Source: Geodermatophilus obscurus DSM 43160 (lineage in GTDB: Bacteria; Actinomycetota; Actinomycetes; Mycobacteriales; Geodermatophilaceae). Taken from it: 64,000 bases of DNA. Location: positions 2,728,001-2,792,000 of the forward strand of contig NC_013757.1 in the NCBI RefSeq assembly GCF_000025345.1, given 5' to 3'. Position 1 is the first letter of the stretch, and each line of letters starts with the position of its first letter. This document shows, one piece after another, positions 25,236 to 34,020 of this stretch. The position numbers and the translations under genes were made by a program. The notes under the pieces were generated by a model. The model was not told the DNA's origin and searched no databases. It saw only the letters and a list, made by a program, of their open reading frames with translations.

Positions 25236-26288
25236 TCACCCGAGCACGGTGAGCCCGGCGGCACTCGACATTCGAGGGACCAGTTCCGGCACAAACTGGA
25301 CGTGCTGGCCGGAGCTCTGGAGTTCCGGCTCGAGGAGCAGGCGCGCCGCCGCGGCGCCCATCTCGAACGAGGGTTGACGGACTGTGGTCAACGGCGGAGC
25401 CAGCGCGGCGGCGAACTCGACGTCGTCGTACCCGACGAGGGCCATGCCCGTCGGCACTTCTATGTGCCGCTGTCGCAAGGCGAGTAGGGCGCCGAGCGCC
25501 AGCATGTCGTTGGCGCACATGATCGCCGTCTGGCCGCCTTCCATGGCCAGCAGCGTCTCGACGGCCTGGAAGCCCTCGGCGACCGTGAGGTCGGGTACCT
25601 CCACCTCGACGAGCGCGTCGCGGATCGCGAGGCCGTGCTCGCGAAGCCCGGAGATGACACCTTCGCGTCGCTCGGCGCACCAGGGAACCGTGCCCGGTCC
25701 GTTGATGAACGCGATCCGGCGGTGGCCCTGCTCCAACAGGTGCGTGACGGCCAGCCGCCCACCCTCGACGTTGTCCAGGCCGACGGAAGGGACCGACGGT
25801 CCGGCGCCGCTGCGCTCGAGCGCGACAACACCGAACCGACGGGAGACGAAGGGTTCCCAGTCGGCCGAGTCGGCGGTGATGGGGGCGAGGATCAGCCCGT
25901 CGACGCCCTGACTCTCCAGTCCCTTGAGCAGCCGACGCTGCCTGGTCCTCTCCTGGTGTGTGGAGCCGACCACGAGTGCGAGGCCGTGCTGCTCGATCAC
26001 GCTCTCGATGCCGCGCAGCACCGAGGCCCAGTAGGGGTTGCCGACGTCGGGCACGACGACCCCCACCAGCTCGCTGCGCCGGCTCCGCAGTTGACCTGCA
26101 GCCCGCGAGGGCACGAAGCCGAGCTCCGTCATCGCCGCCTCCACGCGGGCGCGAATCTCCGGACCGACCCGGTCCGGGTTGTTCATGACGTTGGAGACGG
26201 TGCCCAAGGACACGCTTGCCAACGCGGCGACGTCCCGCACGCCCACGCTGCGCTGAGTCGTCCGCTCCCGCTCTGCATCCGACGTCAT
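25236..26288 (-). CDS. LacI-family transcriptional repressor
   Basis: This 350-residue regulator has an N-terminal LacI helix-turn-helix (VGVRDVAALASVSLGTVSNV) with a hinge helix (SRAAGQLRSRR) and a type-I periplasmic-binding-like sensor domain (from LVGVVVPDVGNPYWASVLRG). The latter is similar in fold to the operon's own binding protein, as usual. The ATG at 26288 has GGAG 5 nt upstream; an in-frame ATG further up lacks support. It is co-directional with the transport operon, from which it is separated by 231 bp holding the operator. Confidence 0.9.
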   Translation of the reverse strand: MTSDAERERTTQRSVGVRDVAALASVSLGTVSNVMNNPDRVGPEIRARVEAAMTELGFVPSRAAGQLRSRRSELVGVVVPDVGNPYWASVLRGIESVIEQHGLALVVGSTHQERTRQRRLLKGLESQGVDGLILAPITADSADWEPFVSRRFGVVALERSGAGPSVPSVGLDNVEGGRLAVTHLLEQGHRRIAFINGPGTVPWCAERREGVISGLREHGLAIRDALVEVEVPDLTVAEGFQAVETLLAMEGGQTAIMCANDMLALGALLALRQRHIEVPTGMALVGYDDVEFAAALAPPLTTVRQPSFEMGAAAARLLLEPELQSSGQHVQFVPELVPRMSSAAGLTVLG

Positions 26289-26375
26289 GTGTCTCCGAAG
26301 GGTTTGGCTCGCGCAGTGCGGCTTCGCTAGCAGGAATGAGGCGAAGCCCACGGCACCGTCTGGACCGGATCCCTG

Positions 26376-26417
26376 ACTCTAGGACGAACAGTCGTCACTC
26401 TAGGACGAACAGTCGTC
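26376..26417. repeat. Two perfect tandem copies of a 21-bp unit
   Basis: The unit, beginning ACTCTAGGACGAACAG, occurs at 26376-26396 and 26397-26417 without mismatch, about 90-130 bp upstream of the LacI-type gene. Two helical turns between copies would place bound proteins on one DNA face. Apart from this, 26289-26722 shows nothing recognisable. Confidence 0.7.
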
Positions 26418-26722
26418 GCACCTCTGGCGGCCGGTTGCGGCGTCGTCCAACGGCAGGTCGCGACCGTTGCGGGGTGCCAGGAGCTCTGGCGCCAGGAGCG
26501 GGAGGCCGTCGCAGCGACCATTGCTTCGGTGCGGTCGGCAGACCGTTCACCGTTCGGTGACCGGCGACGCGGGGCGGGTGGGCGCTGGGTCGAGGCGATC
26601 CGCGGCAGCTCGTTGATCAGCCAGCGCGCCGGGCGGCGCAGCGCCGGGCCGCCGCCGAGGACGTCCGAAGCGATCACTGCCGTTGACGACTGGTCCCAGT
26701 CGCTCAGCACCTCGCCATGCGG

Positions 26723-26807
26723 TGTCCGAGGGGGGACTTGAACCCCCACGCCCGATAAAGGGCACTAGCACCTCAAGCTAGCGCGTCTGCCATTCCGCCA
26801 CCCGGAC
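26723..26807 (-). tRNA. tRNA-Leu (anticodon GAG)
   Basis: The minus strand folds as an 85-nt class II tRNA. The acceptor stem is GTCCGGG with CTCGGAC. The anticodon arm is CTAGC-TTGAGGT-GCTAG, giving anticodon GAG for CUC and CUU. There is a long variable arm and the T arm has GGTTCAAGTCC. The discriminator is A and CCA is not encoded. It stands at the border between the sugar operon and the more conserved genes to the right. Confidence 0.9.
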
Positions 26808-26893
26808 AGGTGAGCCGCTCTCGCGAGCGTCGGGGGCCAGCATAACCGAGCCTCGGCCGGGGTCTGCAGACCCCCGGTGGCACGATCGTCGGC

Positions 26894-28222
26894 ATGTCCG
26901 AGACCTCTCCCGCCCCCCTCGCCCGAGCCCAGGACGAGGTCGCGGAGCTGCTGTCCGACCTCATCCGCATCGACACGACCAACACCGGGGACACCGCCAC
27001 CGGCAAGGGCGAACGGACGGCGGCGGAGTGGGTCGCCGGCAAGCTCGGCGAGGTCGGCATCCCGTCGGTCATCCACGAGTCGGAGCGCGGGAGGGCCAGC
27101 CTCGTCGCCCGCATCGAGGGCCAGGACAGCAGCCGCCCGGGATTGCTGGTCCACGGCCACCTCGACGTCGTCCCCGCCGACCCGGCCGAGTGGAGCGTGC
27201 ACCCGTTCTCCGGCGAGGAGCGCGACGGCTACGTCTGGGGCCGCGGCGCCGTCGACATGAAGGACATGGACGCGATGACCCTCGCGCTGGTGCGCGACTG
27301 GGCGCGCACCGGCACGAAGCCGCCGCGGGACGTCGTGCTGGCCTTCGTCGCCGACGAGGAGGCCGGCGGGAAGCTCGGCGCTCGCTATCTCGTCGAGGAG
27401 CACCCCGACCTCTTCGAGGGCTGCACCGAGGCGATCAGCGAGGTCGGCGGGTTCAGCATCACCGTCCGCGACGACCTGCGCCTCTACCTCGTCCAGACGG
27501 CGGAGAAGGGGCTGGCCTGGATGCGGCTCACCGCCGGCGGGAAGCCTGGCCACGGCTCCTTCGTCCACGACGACAACGCCGTCACCCGGCTCTGTCAGGC
27601 CGTCGCCCGCCTCGGTTCGGCCCGGCTGCCCACGACCCTCACGCCGCCGATGCGCCAGTTCCTCGCCGCCGTCGAGGAGGCGTACGGCATCGAGATCGAC
27701 CCCGACGAGCCCGAGCAGGCCCTCGCCCGGCTCGGCAGCATCAGCCGGATGATCGGCGCGGCGCTGCGCAACACGGTCAACCCGACGATGCTCGACGCCG
27801 GTTACAAGGCCAACGTCATCCCCGGCACGGCCAGCGCCACCGTCGACGGCCGCTTCCTGCACGGCGCCGAGGAGGAGTTCGAGCGCCAGCTGGCCGGCCT
27901 GATCGGTGAGGGCGTGCAGCGCGAGTGGCTGGTGCACGACCAGGCCGTGGAGACGACGTTCGACGGCCCGCTGGTCGACGCGATGGGAGCCGCGCTGGAG
28001 GCCGAGGACGACGGCGCCCGCCCGGTGCCGTTCACCATGAGCGGCGGCACCGACGCCAAGAGCTTCGAGCGGCTGGGCATGCGCTGCTTCGGCTTCTCCC
28101 CGCTGCGGCTGCCGCCGGACCTGGACTTCGCCTCGCTGTTCCACGGCATCGACGAGCGGGTGCCGGTCGAGTCACTGCGCTTCGGCATCCGGGTGCTCGA
28201 CCGGTTCCTGCGCGCCTGCTGA
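26894..28222 (+). CDS. M20-family metallopeptidase (dipeptidase/deacylase)
   Basis: This 442-residue zinc hydrolase belongs to the M20/M25/M40 family. Metal and catalytic motifs are visible: HGHLDVVPA (first His and catalytic Asp), GRGAVDMKD (bridging Asp), AFVADEEAGG (catalytic and metal Glu) and a late His in FHGIDE. A dimerisation domain (about 190-310) contains GKPGHGSFVHDDNA. Cytoplasmic hydrolysis of dipeptides or N-acyl amino acids is likely; the exact substrate is unknown. The 3' end overlaps the convergent LysR gene by 51 bp. Confidence 0.85.
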   Translation: MSETSPAPLARAQDEVAELLSDLIRIDTTNTGDTATGKGERTAAEWVAGKLGEVGIPSVIHESERGRASLVARIEGQDSSRPGLLVHGHLDVVPADPAEWSVHPFSGEERDGYVWGRGAVDMKDMDAMTLALVRDWARTGTKPPRDVVLAFVADEEAGGKLGARYLVEEHPDLFEGCTEAISEVGGFSITVRDDLRLYLVQTAEKGLAWMRLTAGGKPGHGSFVHDDNAVTRLCQAVARLGSARLPTTLTPPMRQFLAAVEEAYGIEIDPDEPEQALARLGSISRMIGAALRNTVNPTMLDAGYKANVIPGTASATVDGRFLHGAEEEFERQLAGLIGEGVQREWLVHDQAVETTFDGPLVDAMGAALEAEDDGARPVPFTMSGGTDAKSFERLGMRCFGFSPLRLPPDLDFASLFHGIDERVPVESLRFGIRVLDRFLRAC

Positions 28223-29092
28223 GGCCGCGGCGCGCAGCGCGGCGAGCAGCGCGGCGACGCCGGGCACCCGCCGGGCGTCCGGGCGCGCCAGCGTCTCGAC
28301 CACCCGGCCGTCGACGTCGGGCAGGTCCACGGCGACCACCCCGGGCTGCGTGCTCGCCGTCAGGGCCCAGCTGGGCAGCAGCGCCACGCCGAGCCCCGAG
28401 GCCACCAGGCGCTGCACCACGACGTGGTCGTCGGTGGCGAACCGGACGTCGGGGGGAAAGCCGGCCCGCCGGGCGCAGCGCAGCAGGTGACCGCGGCAGC
28501 GCACGCACCCGGCTATCCACGGGTCGTCGCGCAGGTCGGCCAGCGTCGTGGGCAGCGGCCGTCCCGCCCGGACGACGGCTCGCACCGGGTGGCGCGCCAG
28601 CGGCTCGCGCAGCAGGTCGCCGGGGACGGCGTCCTCGTCGTCCTCGTGGCGGAACACCAGCGCCAGGTCCGCCGCGCCGCTGCGCACCGCCGCCTCGGCC
28701 TCCGGCGGTTCCTGCTCGGTGAAGTGCACCTGCAGGGCCGGCGCCCGCTCGCGCAGCGCGACCAGCGCGGGCGGCAGCAGGACCGCCGCGGCCGTCGGGA
28801 AGGCCGACAGCCGCACCGTGCCCGCGGCCAGCCCGGTCAGCGCGGCGACCTCCTGCTCGGCCGCCGCCAGCCGGTCGGCCACCCCCTCGGCGTGCCGCAG
28901 CAGGACCCGGCCGGCCTCGGTGAGCGCCACGCCCCGCCCCTGCCGCAGCACGAGGGCCGTGCCGACCTCCCGCTCCAGCTGCCGGACCTGCTGGCTCACC
29001 GCCGGCTGCGTCCAGCCCAGCGCGCGAGCCGCCCCGGCCAGCGACCCGGCGCGGGCGACCTCACGGAAGACGAGCACGCGGCGGGGGTCCAC
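28172..29092 (-). CDS. LysR-family transcriptional regulator
   Basis: This 306-residue regulator has an N-terminal winged helix-turn-helix (FREVARAGSLAGAARALGWTQ) and an effector-binding domain with AAGTVRLSAFPTAAAVLLP and LVASGLGVALLPSW. It starts with a GTG and is transcribed away from the racemase gene with 83 bp between them, the usual LysR arrangement in which it controls both itself and the divergent gene. A strong dyad lies in the shared gap. The CVRCRG segment gives two cysteines that might sense redox state, a weak suggestion. Confidence 0.85.
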   Translation of the reverse strand: MDPRRVLVFREVARAGSLAGAARALGWTQPAVSQQVRQLEREVGTALVLRQGRGVALTEAGRVLLRHAEGVADRLAAAEQEVAALTGLAAGTVRLSAFPTAAAVLLPPALVALRERAPALQVHFTEQEPPEAEAAVRSGAADLALVFRHEDDEDAVPGDLLREPLARHPVRAVVRAGRPLPTTLADLRDDPWIAGCVRCRGHLLRCARRAGFPPDVRFATDDHVVVQRLVASGLGVALLPSWALTASTQPGVVAVDLPDVDGRVVETLARPDARRVPGVAALLAALRAAASAGAQEPVEHPDAEAQ

Positions 29093-29102
29093 GGTGCGAC
29101 AT

Positions 29103-29117
29103 CCAAGCAGCGCTTGG
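29103..29117. promoter_or_regulatory. 15-bp dyad between LysR and racemase genes
   Basis: CCAAGC-AGC-GCTTGG is a perfect inverted repeat 10 bp upstream of the LysR start and about 60 bp upstream of the racemase start. Its position suits a LysR binding site, although the T-N11-A pattern is not exact. Confidence 0.5.
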
Positions 29118-29175
29118 GTCAGGACGTCGACGTCCCGGCCTGGACGGCACCTCCGCCGGGCGCGAGCCTGGGCGC

Positions 29176-29874
29176 ATGAGGACCATCGGGCTGCTGGGCG
29201 GGATGAGCTGGGAGTCGACGGCGCTGTACTACCGCCTCGCCAACGAGCTGGTGCGCGATCGGCTGGGCGGGCTGGCCAGCGCGTCGCTGCTGGTGCGCAG
29301 CCTGGACTTCCGCGTCGTCCGGGAGTGTCAGCTGCAGGACCGCTGGGACGACGCGGCCGCGCTGCTGGCCGCCGAGGCCCGGGGGCTGGAGTCCGCCGGT
29401 GCCGAGCTGGTGCTGCTGTGCACCAACTACATGCACCGGACGGCGCCGGCGATCGAGGCAGCGCTCAGCGTGCCGTTCCTGCACATCGCCGACCCGGTGA
29501 CCGCCGCCGCGCCCGGCCCCACGGTCGGTCTGCTCGGTGCGGCGGGCACCGTGCGGGCGGAGTTTTACCGCGAGCGCCTGGAGGCTGCCGGCCTGCGCGT
29601 GCTGGTGCCGCCGGAGGACGACGTCGATCGGGTGGACGCGGCCATCTTCGACGAGCTGTGCCGGGGCGTGCTCAGCGACGCCACCCGCGCCGACCTGCGC
29701 GCCGTCGTCCGCCGGCTCGCCGGGCGGGGCGCCGACGCCGTCGCGCTGTGCTGCACCGAGCTCGAGCTGCTGCTCGACCCCGGCGACAGCCCGGTGCCGC
29801 TGCTGCCCTCGGCCCGGCTGCACGTGACCGCGGCCGTCGACGCCGCGCTCGCCCCGCGGCCGGCCGTGGTCTGA
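29176..29874 (+). CDS. Aspartate/glutamate racemase-family protein
   Basis: This 232-residue cofactor-independent racemase shows the two catalytic cysteine regions, LLCTNYMHR and ALCCTELELLL, plus the N-terminal IGLLGGMSWESTALYYR signature of the aspartate racemase group. It would interconvert L- and D-forms of Asp, Glu or a related acid. It is divergent from a LysR regulator and 7 bp upstream of an SDR gene. The substrate cannot be fixed from sequence. Confidence 0.85.
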   Translation: MRTIGLLGGMSWESTALYYRLANELVRDRLGGLASASLLVRSLDFRVVRECQLQDRWDDAAALLAAEARGLESAGAELVLLCTNYMHRTAPAIEAALSVPFLHIADPVTAAAPGPTVGLLGAAGTVRAEFYRERLEAAGLRVLVPPEDDVDRVDAAIFDELCRGVLSDATRADLRAVVRRLAGRGADAVALCCTELELLLDPGDSPVPLLPSARLHVTAAVDAALAPRPAVV

Positions 29875-29881
29875 TGGCCGG

Positions 29882-30685
29882 GTGACCGCGCCCACACCCC
29901 GTCCCGGATCCGTCGCACTCATCACCGGGGGGACCGGCGGCTTCGGCCGCGCCCTCGCCGCCAAGCTGTCCGAGCGCGAGGTGACCGTCGTCCTCGCCGA
30001 CCTCGACAGCGAGCGGGCGCGCGCCACCGCCGCGGACCTGGGCGCGCAGTTCGAGGTACTCGACGTCACCGACCGCGCGGCCAACGTCGCGCTCGTCGAG
30101 CGCATCGAGGCGCAGCACGGCCGGCTCGACGCCGCGTACCTCAACGCCGGCATCTCCGCGGCCAAGTCCGACGACGAGGTCGACCTCGACGAGTTCATGC
30201 GGGTCGTCGACGTCGACCTCTTCGGCGTCGTCTACGGGACCCTCGCGGCCCGACCGGCCATTCAGCGGGCCGCCGGCGGCGCCATCGTCGTCACGGCGTC
30301 CCTCGCCGGGCTCTCGCCGATGGCCACCGACCCCGGCTACAGCGTCGCCAAGGGCGGCGCGATCGCCTTCGTCCGGTCGATGGCGCCGCGGCTGGCCCGC
30401 GAGGGGACGACGATCACCGCGATCTGCCCCGGGTTCGCCGACACCGCGATCATCGACCGGATCCGCGACCAGTTCACCGCGGCCGGCTTCCCGGTGCTGT
30501 CGGCCGACGAGGTCGCCGACGCGATGCTCACGGCCTGGACGTCGGGGGAGCCGGGCGCGGCCTACGTCGTCCAGCCCGGCGTCGGCACCGTGCCCTACCG
30601 GTTCAAGGGCGTGCCCAGCGCGAGGACCCAGAGCGGCGAGACCGCCGTCGTCCCGGAGGCGCTGCGGCCGCCGTCGATGCGCTGA
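29882..30685 (+). CDS. Short-chain dehydrogenase/reductase
   Basis: This 267-residue SDR has the cofactor loop TGGTGGFGRAL (TGxxxGxG), ADLDSERA after the second strand (acidic, suggesting NAD preference), LNAGIS (the NAG motif), the serine of TASLAGL and the YSVAK active site. The GTG at 29882 lies 7 bp after the racemase stop, so both are probably co-transcribed. Substrate is unknown. Confidence 0.85.
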   Translation: MTAPTPRPGSVALITGGTGGFGRALAAKLSEREVTVVLADLDSERARATAADLGAQFEVLDVTDRAANVALVERIEAQHGRLDAAYLNAGISAAKSDDEVDLDEFMRVVDVDLFGVVYGTLAARPAIQRAAGGAIVVTASLAGLSPMATDPGYSVAKGGAIAFVRSMAPRLAREGTTITAICPGFADTAIIDRIRDQFTAAGFPVLSADEVADAMLTAWTSGEPGAAYVVQPGVGTVPYRFKGVPSARTQSGETAVVPEALRPPSMR

Positions 30686-30704
30686 GTCGTGATGCGCCGA
30701 GCCG

Positions 30705-31274
30705 TCAGGCGGCGTCGGCGCGGCAGGCGTACAGGAAGGCCGGCGGCACGTTCCAGGGCGTGATGGTCTGCTGCACCGACGGGAAGCGGCGGCGCAGGTC
30801 GCGCAGGAGCAGCGGGGAGTACTGGATCACCAGCAGCACCCCCTGGGGTGCCAGCGCGACCGGGAGCAGGTCCAGCACCCGGCGGCGCAGCCCGGCGTCG
30901 AACGAGGTGTACGGCAGCGCGGAGACCAGCACGTCGGCCCGCTTGCCGCCCAGGTGGGTGTCGAGGTTCTCCGCCGAGTCGCACACGACCTGCAGCCGCG
31001 GGTCGTCGTAGCGCTCGTCGAGCAGCTTGGCCAGGTCCGGGTCGATCTCCAGCGACACCAGCCGCCCGGCCGGGGAGAGGCGGGCGAGGATCTCGCCGGT
31101 CTGCACCCCGGTGCCCGCGCCGAGCTCCACGACCAGCTCGGCGCGCGGCACGTCGGCCAGGTCCAGCATGTCCCGCACCGCCCAGCGCGAGGTCGGAAGA
31201 ATGGCGCCCACCTGGCGCGGGTTGGCCACGAACGCGCGCAGGAAGCGGAAGCGGTCGGTCAGGGTCTCTCTCAT
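30705..31274 (-). CDS. SAM-dependent methyltransferase, phospholipid N-methyltransferase-like
   Basis: This 189-residue class I methyltransferase has VVELGAGTGVQTGEIL (SAM motif I), VSLEIDPDLAKLL (motif II) and VSALPYTSFD, where NPPY or LPY motifs hold the methyl acceptor. It begins with FLRAFVANPRQVGAILPTSR, the membrane-associating helix of PmtA-like phospholipid methyltransferases and rRNA adenine methyltransferase relatives. The ATG at 31274 has GGGAGGAC upstream. Lipid head-group methylation is most likely but not proven. Confidence 0.7.
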   Translation of the reverse strand: MRETLTDRFRFLRAFVANPRQVGAILPTSRWAVRDMLDLADVPRAELVVELGAGTGVQTGEILARLSPAGRLVSLEIDPDLAKLLDERYDDPRLQVVCDSAENLDTHLGGKRADVLVSALPYTSFDAGLRRRVLDLLPVALAPQGVLLVIQYSPLLLRDLRRRFPSVQQTITPWNVPPAFLYACRADAA

Positions 31275-31363
31275 GCCGTCCTCCCGGGCCGCCTGGGAGC
31301 GGCGGACGCTGTAGACCCTGACACGGCCGCCACGGGTCAGCGACCGCAGGTCTCCCTGGACCG

Positions 31364-32635
31364 TCAGGGCACGGCCTGTCCCCGGGCCGGGCTGCCGGCC
31401 AGGGACTCGACCTCCTCGACGAGGGCGGTGCTCGCCGCGTCGGCCCGCAACCGCGCGCCGAGCGCCTCGGCGCCACGGCGGTACGCCGGGTCCTCCAGCA
31501 GCCGGCGCACACCGGCCGCGATGCGGGCCGGGGACGCCTTCGGGGACAGGCCCAGCGCGGCGCCGTGACGGGCCGCCCGGACGACGTTGTCGCCCTGGTC
31601 CCGCCCCATCGGCAGGCACAGCGCCGGGACGCCGGCGGCCAGCGCTTTGACCAGCGTGCCGTGCCCGGCATGGGTGACGACGACGTCGGCCAGCGGGAAC
31701 AGCTGGGCGTGGGACGCCGCCCGGACGACGGCGACGCGGTCGGTGCCCGGGACCTCGGCGGGATCGACCGCCGGGCCGGTGGGCACCACCGCGCGCACCG
31801 GCAGGGTCGCGAGCGCCGCGACGATCCGGCGCAACAGGTCGGCCTGCCGCATGTAGGTGCTGGACAGGCCCACGACCACGAGGGGCTCGTCGCCTGCGGG
31901 GACCGCGACCGGCTCGGCCCAGCCCGGGTCGTCGAGCACCGGGCCGACGTAGCGGACGTTGGCCGGCAGCTCGGCCGGCAGGTCGAACGCCGGTGAGGTC
32001 AGGACCAGCACCCGGGCGGCGCGGTCCCACTGCGCCCAGGTGTCGCGCAGCGGATCGAGCCCGAGGTCCGCTCGGGCGGCGTTGAGGTCCGGCAGGCCAC
32101 GGTTCCACAGCGCCGTTGCCAGGGCGTTGAGCGCCCGGTCCCGGCCCCGCCCCAGCGGCCCGCGCGCCGGCGCCAGCCCCGAGCCGAACGGTGGGACGCC
32201 GCGCGCCGGGCGGGAGTAGATGTTGGCCGACAGGGCCACGGCGGGCACCCCGGCGGACTCGGCGCCGACGAGGGCGCCCAGGAGCGCCCCGTTGGCGATG
32301 ACCGTGTCGGCGGGCCGGGCGGCCAGCGCCTCGCGGACGTCGGCGGCGAACGCGCCGGCGGGCCCGGTGATCAGCCGGTCGCTGAGCCGGCGCAGCAGCT
32401 GCACCGGTGTCCGGCACTCCCAGTCGTGCAGCAGGTCGTCCTCGAGCGCGGGTGACGCCCGGTGCGGTGCCCGGGTCCAGCTGCGGAACTCCGCTCCGCT
32501 CTCGCGGACGTCCCGCTCCATGGTGGGGTCACCGAGCACGGTGACGGTGGAGCCGCGGGCCAGCAGCCGGCGGACCACACCCAGTTCGACCGGGACGGTG
32601 CCCCCGCCGTCCCACAGTGCCGCGAGGTGGTGCAT
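31364..32635 (-). CDS. GT1-family (MGT-type) glycosyltransferase
   Basis: This 423-residue enzyme has the GT-B fold of macrolide-type glycosyltransferases that glycosylate small hydrophobic molecules from nucleotide sugars. The donor-binding region is VVTHAGHGTLVKALAAGVPA followed by CLPMGRDQGDNV. The N-terminal half binds the acceptor. It lies 12 bp after a TetR gene on the same strand, a common pattern for detoxifying transferases induced by their substrate. Confidence 0.8.
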   Translation of the reverse strand: MHHLAALWDGGGTVPVELGVVRRLLARGSTVTVLGDPTMERDVRESGAEFRSWTRAPHRASPALEDDLLHDWECRTPVQLLRRLSDRLITGPAGAFAADVREALAARPADTVIANGALLGALVGAESAGVPAVALSANIYSRPARGVPPFGSGLAPARGPLGRGRDRALNALATALWNRGLPDLNAARADLGLDPLRDTWAQWDRAARVLVLTSPAFDLPAELPANVRYVGPVLDDPGWAEPVAVPAGDEPLVVVGLSSTYMRQADLLRRIVAALATLPVRAVVPTGPAVDPAEVPGTDRVAVVRAASHAQLFPLADVVVTHAGHGTLVKALAAGVPALCLPMGRDQGDNVVRAARHGAALGLSPKASPARIAAGVRRLLEDPAYRRGAEALGARLRADAASTALVEEVESLAGSPARGQAVP

Positions 32636-32647
32636 GACGGTGCCTCC

Positions 32648-33247
32648 TCAAGGGGTGGGGGCCGCCAGGGCGGCCCGGAGCAGGGACTCCAGGACCGCGG
32701 TGGTCTCGGCCCGGGAGGAGCCGAGGTCGCGGCGCAGGAGCTTCCAGGTGCCGACGTCGGTGACCGCGTACAGCGCCGCCAGGGCCTGCCGCCGCTCCCG
32801 GGCGCCGGGAGGCAACTGCTCGCCGAAGGCCTCCTCCAGCCAGGCGGCGTGGCGGCTGCGGGCCAGCTCGAGCGCGGCGGTCAGCGCGGGGATCCGCTCG
32901 GCCACGGCGGTCAGGCGGACGTTGGCGTCGCCGAGGGACTCGTACTGACGCACCAGGCCGCGGACGAAGCCCGGGACGTCCCCCGGGACGACGGGACCGC
33001 GCAGCGCCGCGATCTCCGGACCCAGGACGTCGACGACCGCCAGCAGCAGCCCCTCCTTGGAGGAGAAGTGGTTGAGCAGCGTCTGCTGCGTCACGCCTGC
33101 CGCGGCGGCGATCTCGGCCAGCCGCACCTCGTCGTAGGGCAGCCGGGTGAAGTGCTCGCGGGCGACGGCCACGACGCGTCCGCGGGTGTGCTCGACCGCC
33201 TGTGCGCGGGCGCCCATCCGGTAGGTGCGTGGAGTGGCCTCGGTCAC
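32648..33247 (-). CDS. TetR-family transcriptional regulator
   Basis: This protein of about 199 residues has a TetR helix-turn-helix (LAEIAAAAGVTQQTLLNHFSSK, about residues 40-62) and a helical ligand-binding domain. The GTG at 33247 is used; an ATG at 33217 is an alternative, and neither has a clear SD. It is upstream of the GT1 gene in the same operon and probably represses it. Confidence 0.8.
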   Translation of the reverse strand: MTEATPRTYRMGARAQAVEHTRGRVVAVAREHFTRLPYDEVRLAEIAAAAGVTQQTLLNHFSSKEGLLLAVVDVLGPEIAALRGPVVPGDVPGFVRGLVRQYESLGDANVRLTAVAERIPALTAALELARSRHAAWLEEAFGEQLPPGARERRQALAALYAVTDVGTWKLLRRDLGSSRAETTAVLESLLRAALAAPTP

Positions 33248-33398
33248 ACCGGGAGCGTGGCTCGGGCACCCCGGGCGGTCAACAAATCGTTTTACCCGGA
33301 CCCAAACCAAATTGGGCCGATCGGCACGGCGCGGCAGCTCGCAGGGGCGTGGTGACGTTGGGTCCGGCGAACAGGACGGCGTCGCCGTCCCGCCGGGC

Positions 33399-33641
33399 TC
33401 AGATGTGCGGCTTGGGCAGGTAGGACAGCCGGGCCCGGCGGCGCAGGATGACCTTGCGCGTGCCGTCGGCGTGCAGCTGCAGCCGGGCCAGTTCCCAGCC
33501 ACCGGTGTCCGCCTGCAGGCTCAGCATGGTCGCCGCCGCGGACCGGGACGTGCCCGGTGGGATCCGCAGCGGCGCGAACTCGTACTCCCCGGCGACCGCC
33601 TCCATCCCGTCGATTGTGCCCGCCGGACGGCCGCCGGTCAT
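33399..33641 (-). CDS. DUF5703-family small protein
   Basis: This 80-residue protein has the actinobacterial DUF5703 pattern: YEFAPLRIPPGTSRSAAATM, GGWELARLQLHADGTRKVIL and RRARLSYLP. Function is unknown; the fold is probably a small alpha/beta domain. The start may be the internal ATG at MEAVAGEYEF rather than the first ATG, since the family usually begins near that point. Gap sequence on either side shows no other gene. Confidence 0.65.
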   Translation of the reverse strand: MTGGRPAGTIDGMEAVAGEYEFAPLRIPPGTSRSAAATMLSLQADTGGWELARLQLHADGTRKVILRRRARLSYLPKPHI

Positions 33642-33724
33642 GTGACCGTCGCCTCCCGGACTGCCCGGCGTCGCCTCGGACGGCAGGATGGGACCGCCCC
33701 ATCCCCGACGACACGGAGGACGAC

Positions 33725-33991
33725 GTGACCGCTCCCGGCAACGACGTGCCCGACGCCGACCGCGCCGAGCAGGAGGCCCCGCTCGCCCCCCCGGCCGTCG
33801 CCCTCGCCGGTGACGCCACCCCGCCGGGGGAGGGCGTCCCCGAGGCCGACGCCCTCGAGCAGCAGCTGGCCGCCCGCCCGGGGGAGGCCGGCAGCCCGCT
33901 GCGTCCGGTCGGTGACCGCGAGGCCGACCCCGCCGACGTCCTCGAGCAGGAGGCCGACGTCCCCGTCGACGACGACGACGTCCCGCTGTAG
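33725..33991 (+). CDS. Small acidic protein with three EQ-containing repeats
   Basis: An 88-residue, strongly acidic and probably disordered protein. Three imperfect repeats can be seen: VPDADRAEQEAP, VPEADALEQQLA and ADPADVLEQEAD, each with acidic residues before EQ. It ends DVPVDDDDVPL. The GTG at 33725 has GGAGG at ideal spacing, which makes it a believable gene. Similar repeat proteins occur in other actinobacteria without known function. A perfect 24-bp palindrome follows. Confidence 0.6.
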   Translation: MTAPGNDVPDADRAEQEAPLAPPAVALAGDATPPGEGVPEADALEQQLAARPGEAGSPLRPVGDREADPADVLEQEADVPVDDDDVPL

Positions 33992-33993
33992 CT

Positions 33994-34017
33994 CCCGGGC
34001 CCGCCGGCGGGCCCGGG
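33994..34017. terminator. Perfect 24-bp GC palindrome, bidirectional terminator
   Basis: The whole segment is its own reverse complement (CCCGGGCCCG on the left, CGGGCCCGGG on the right). It fills the gap between two convergent genes ending at 33991 and 34021, so it can end transcription from both sides. Confidence 0.7.
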
Positions 34018-34020
34018 GGC

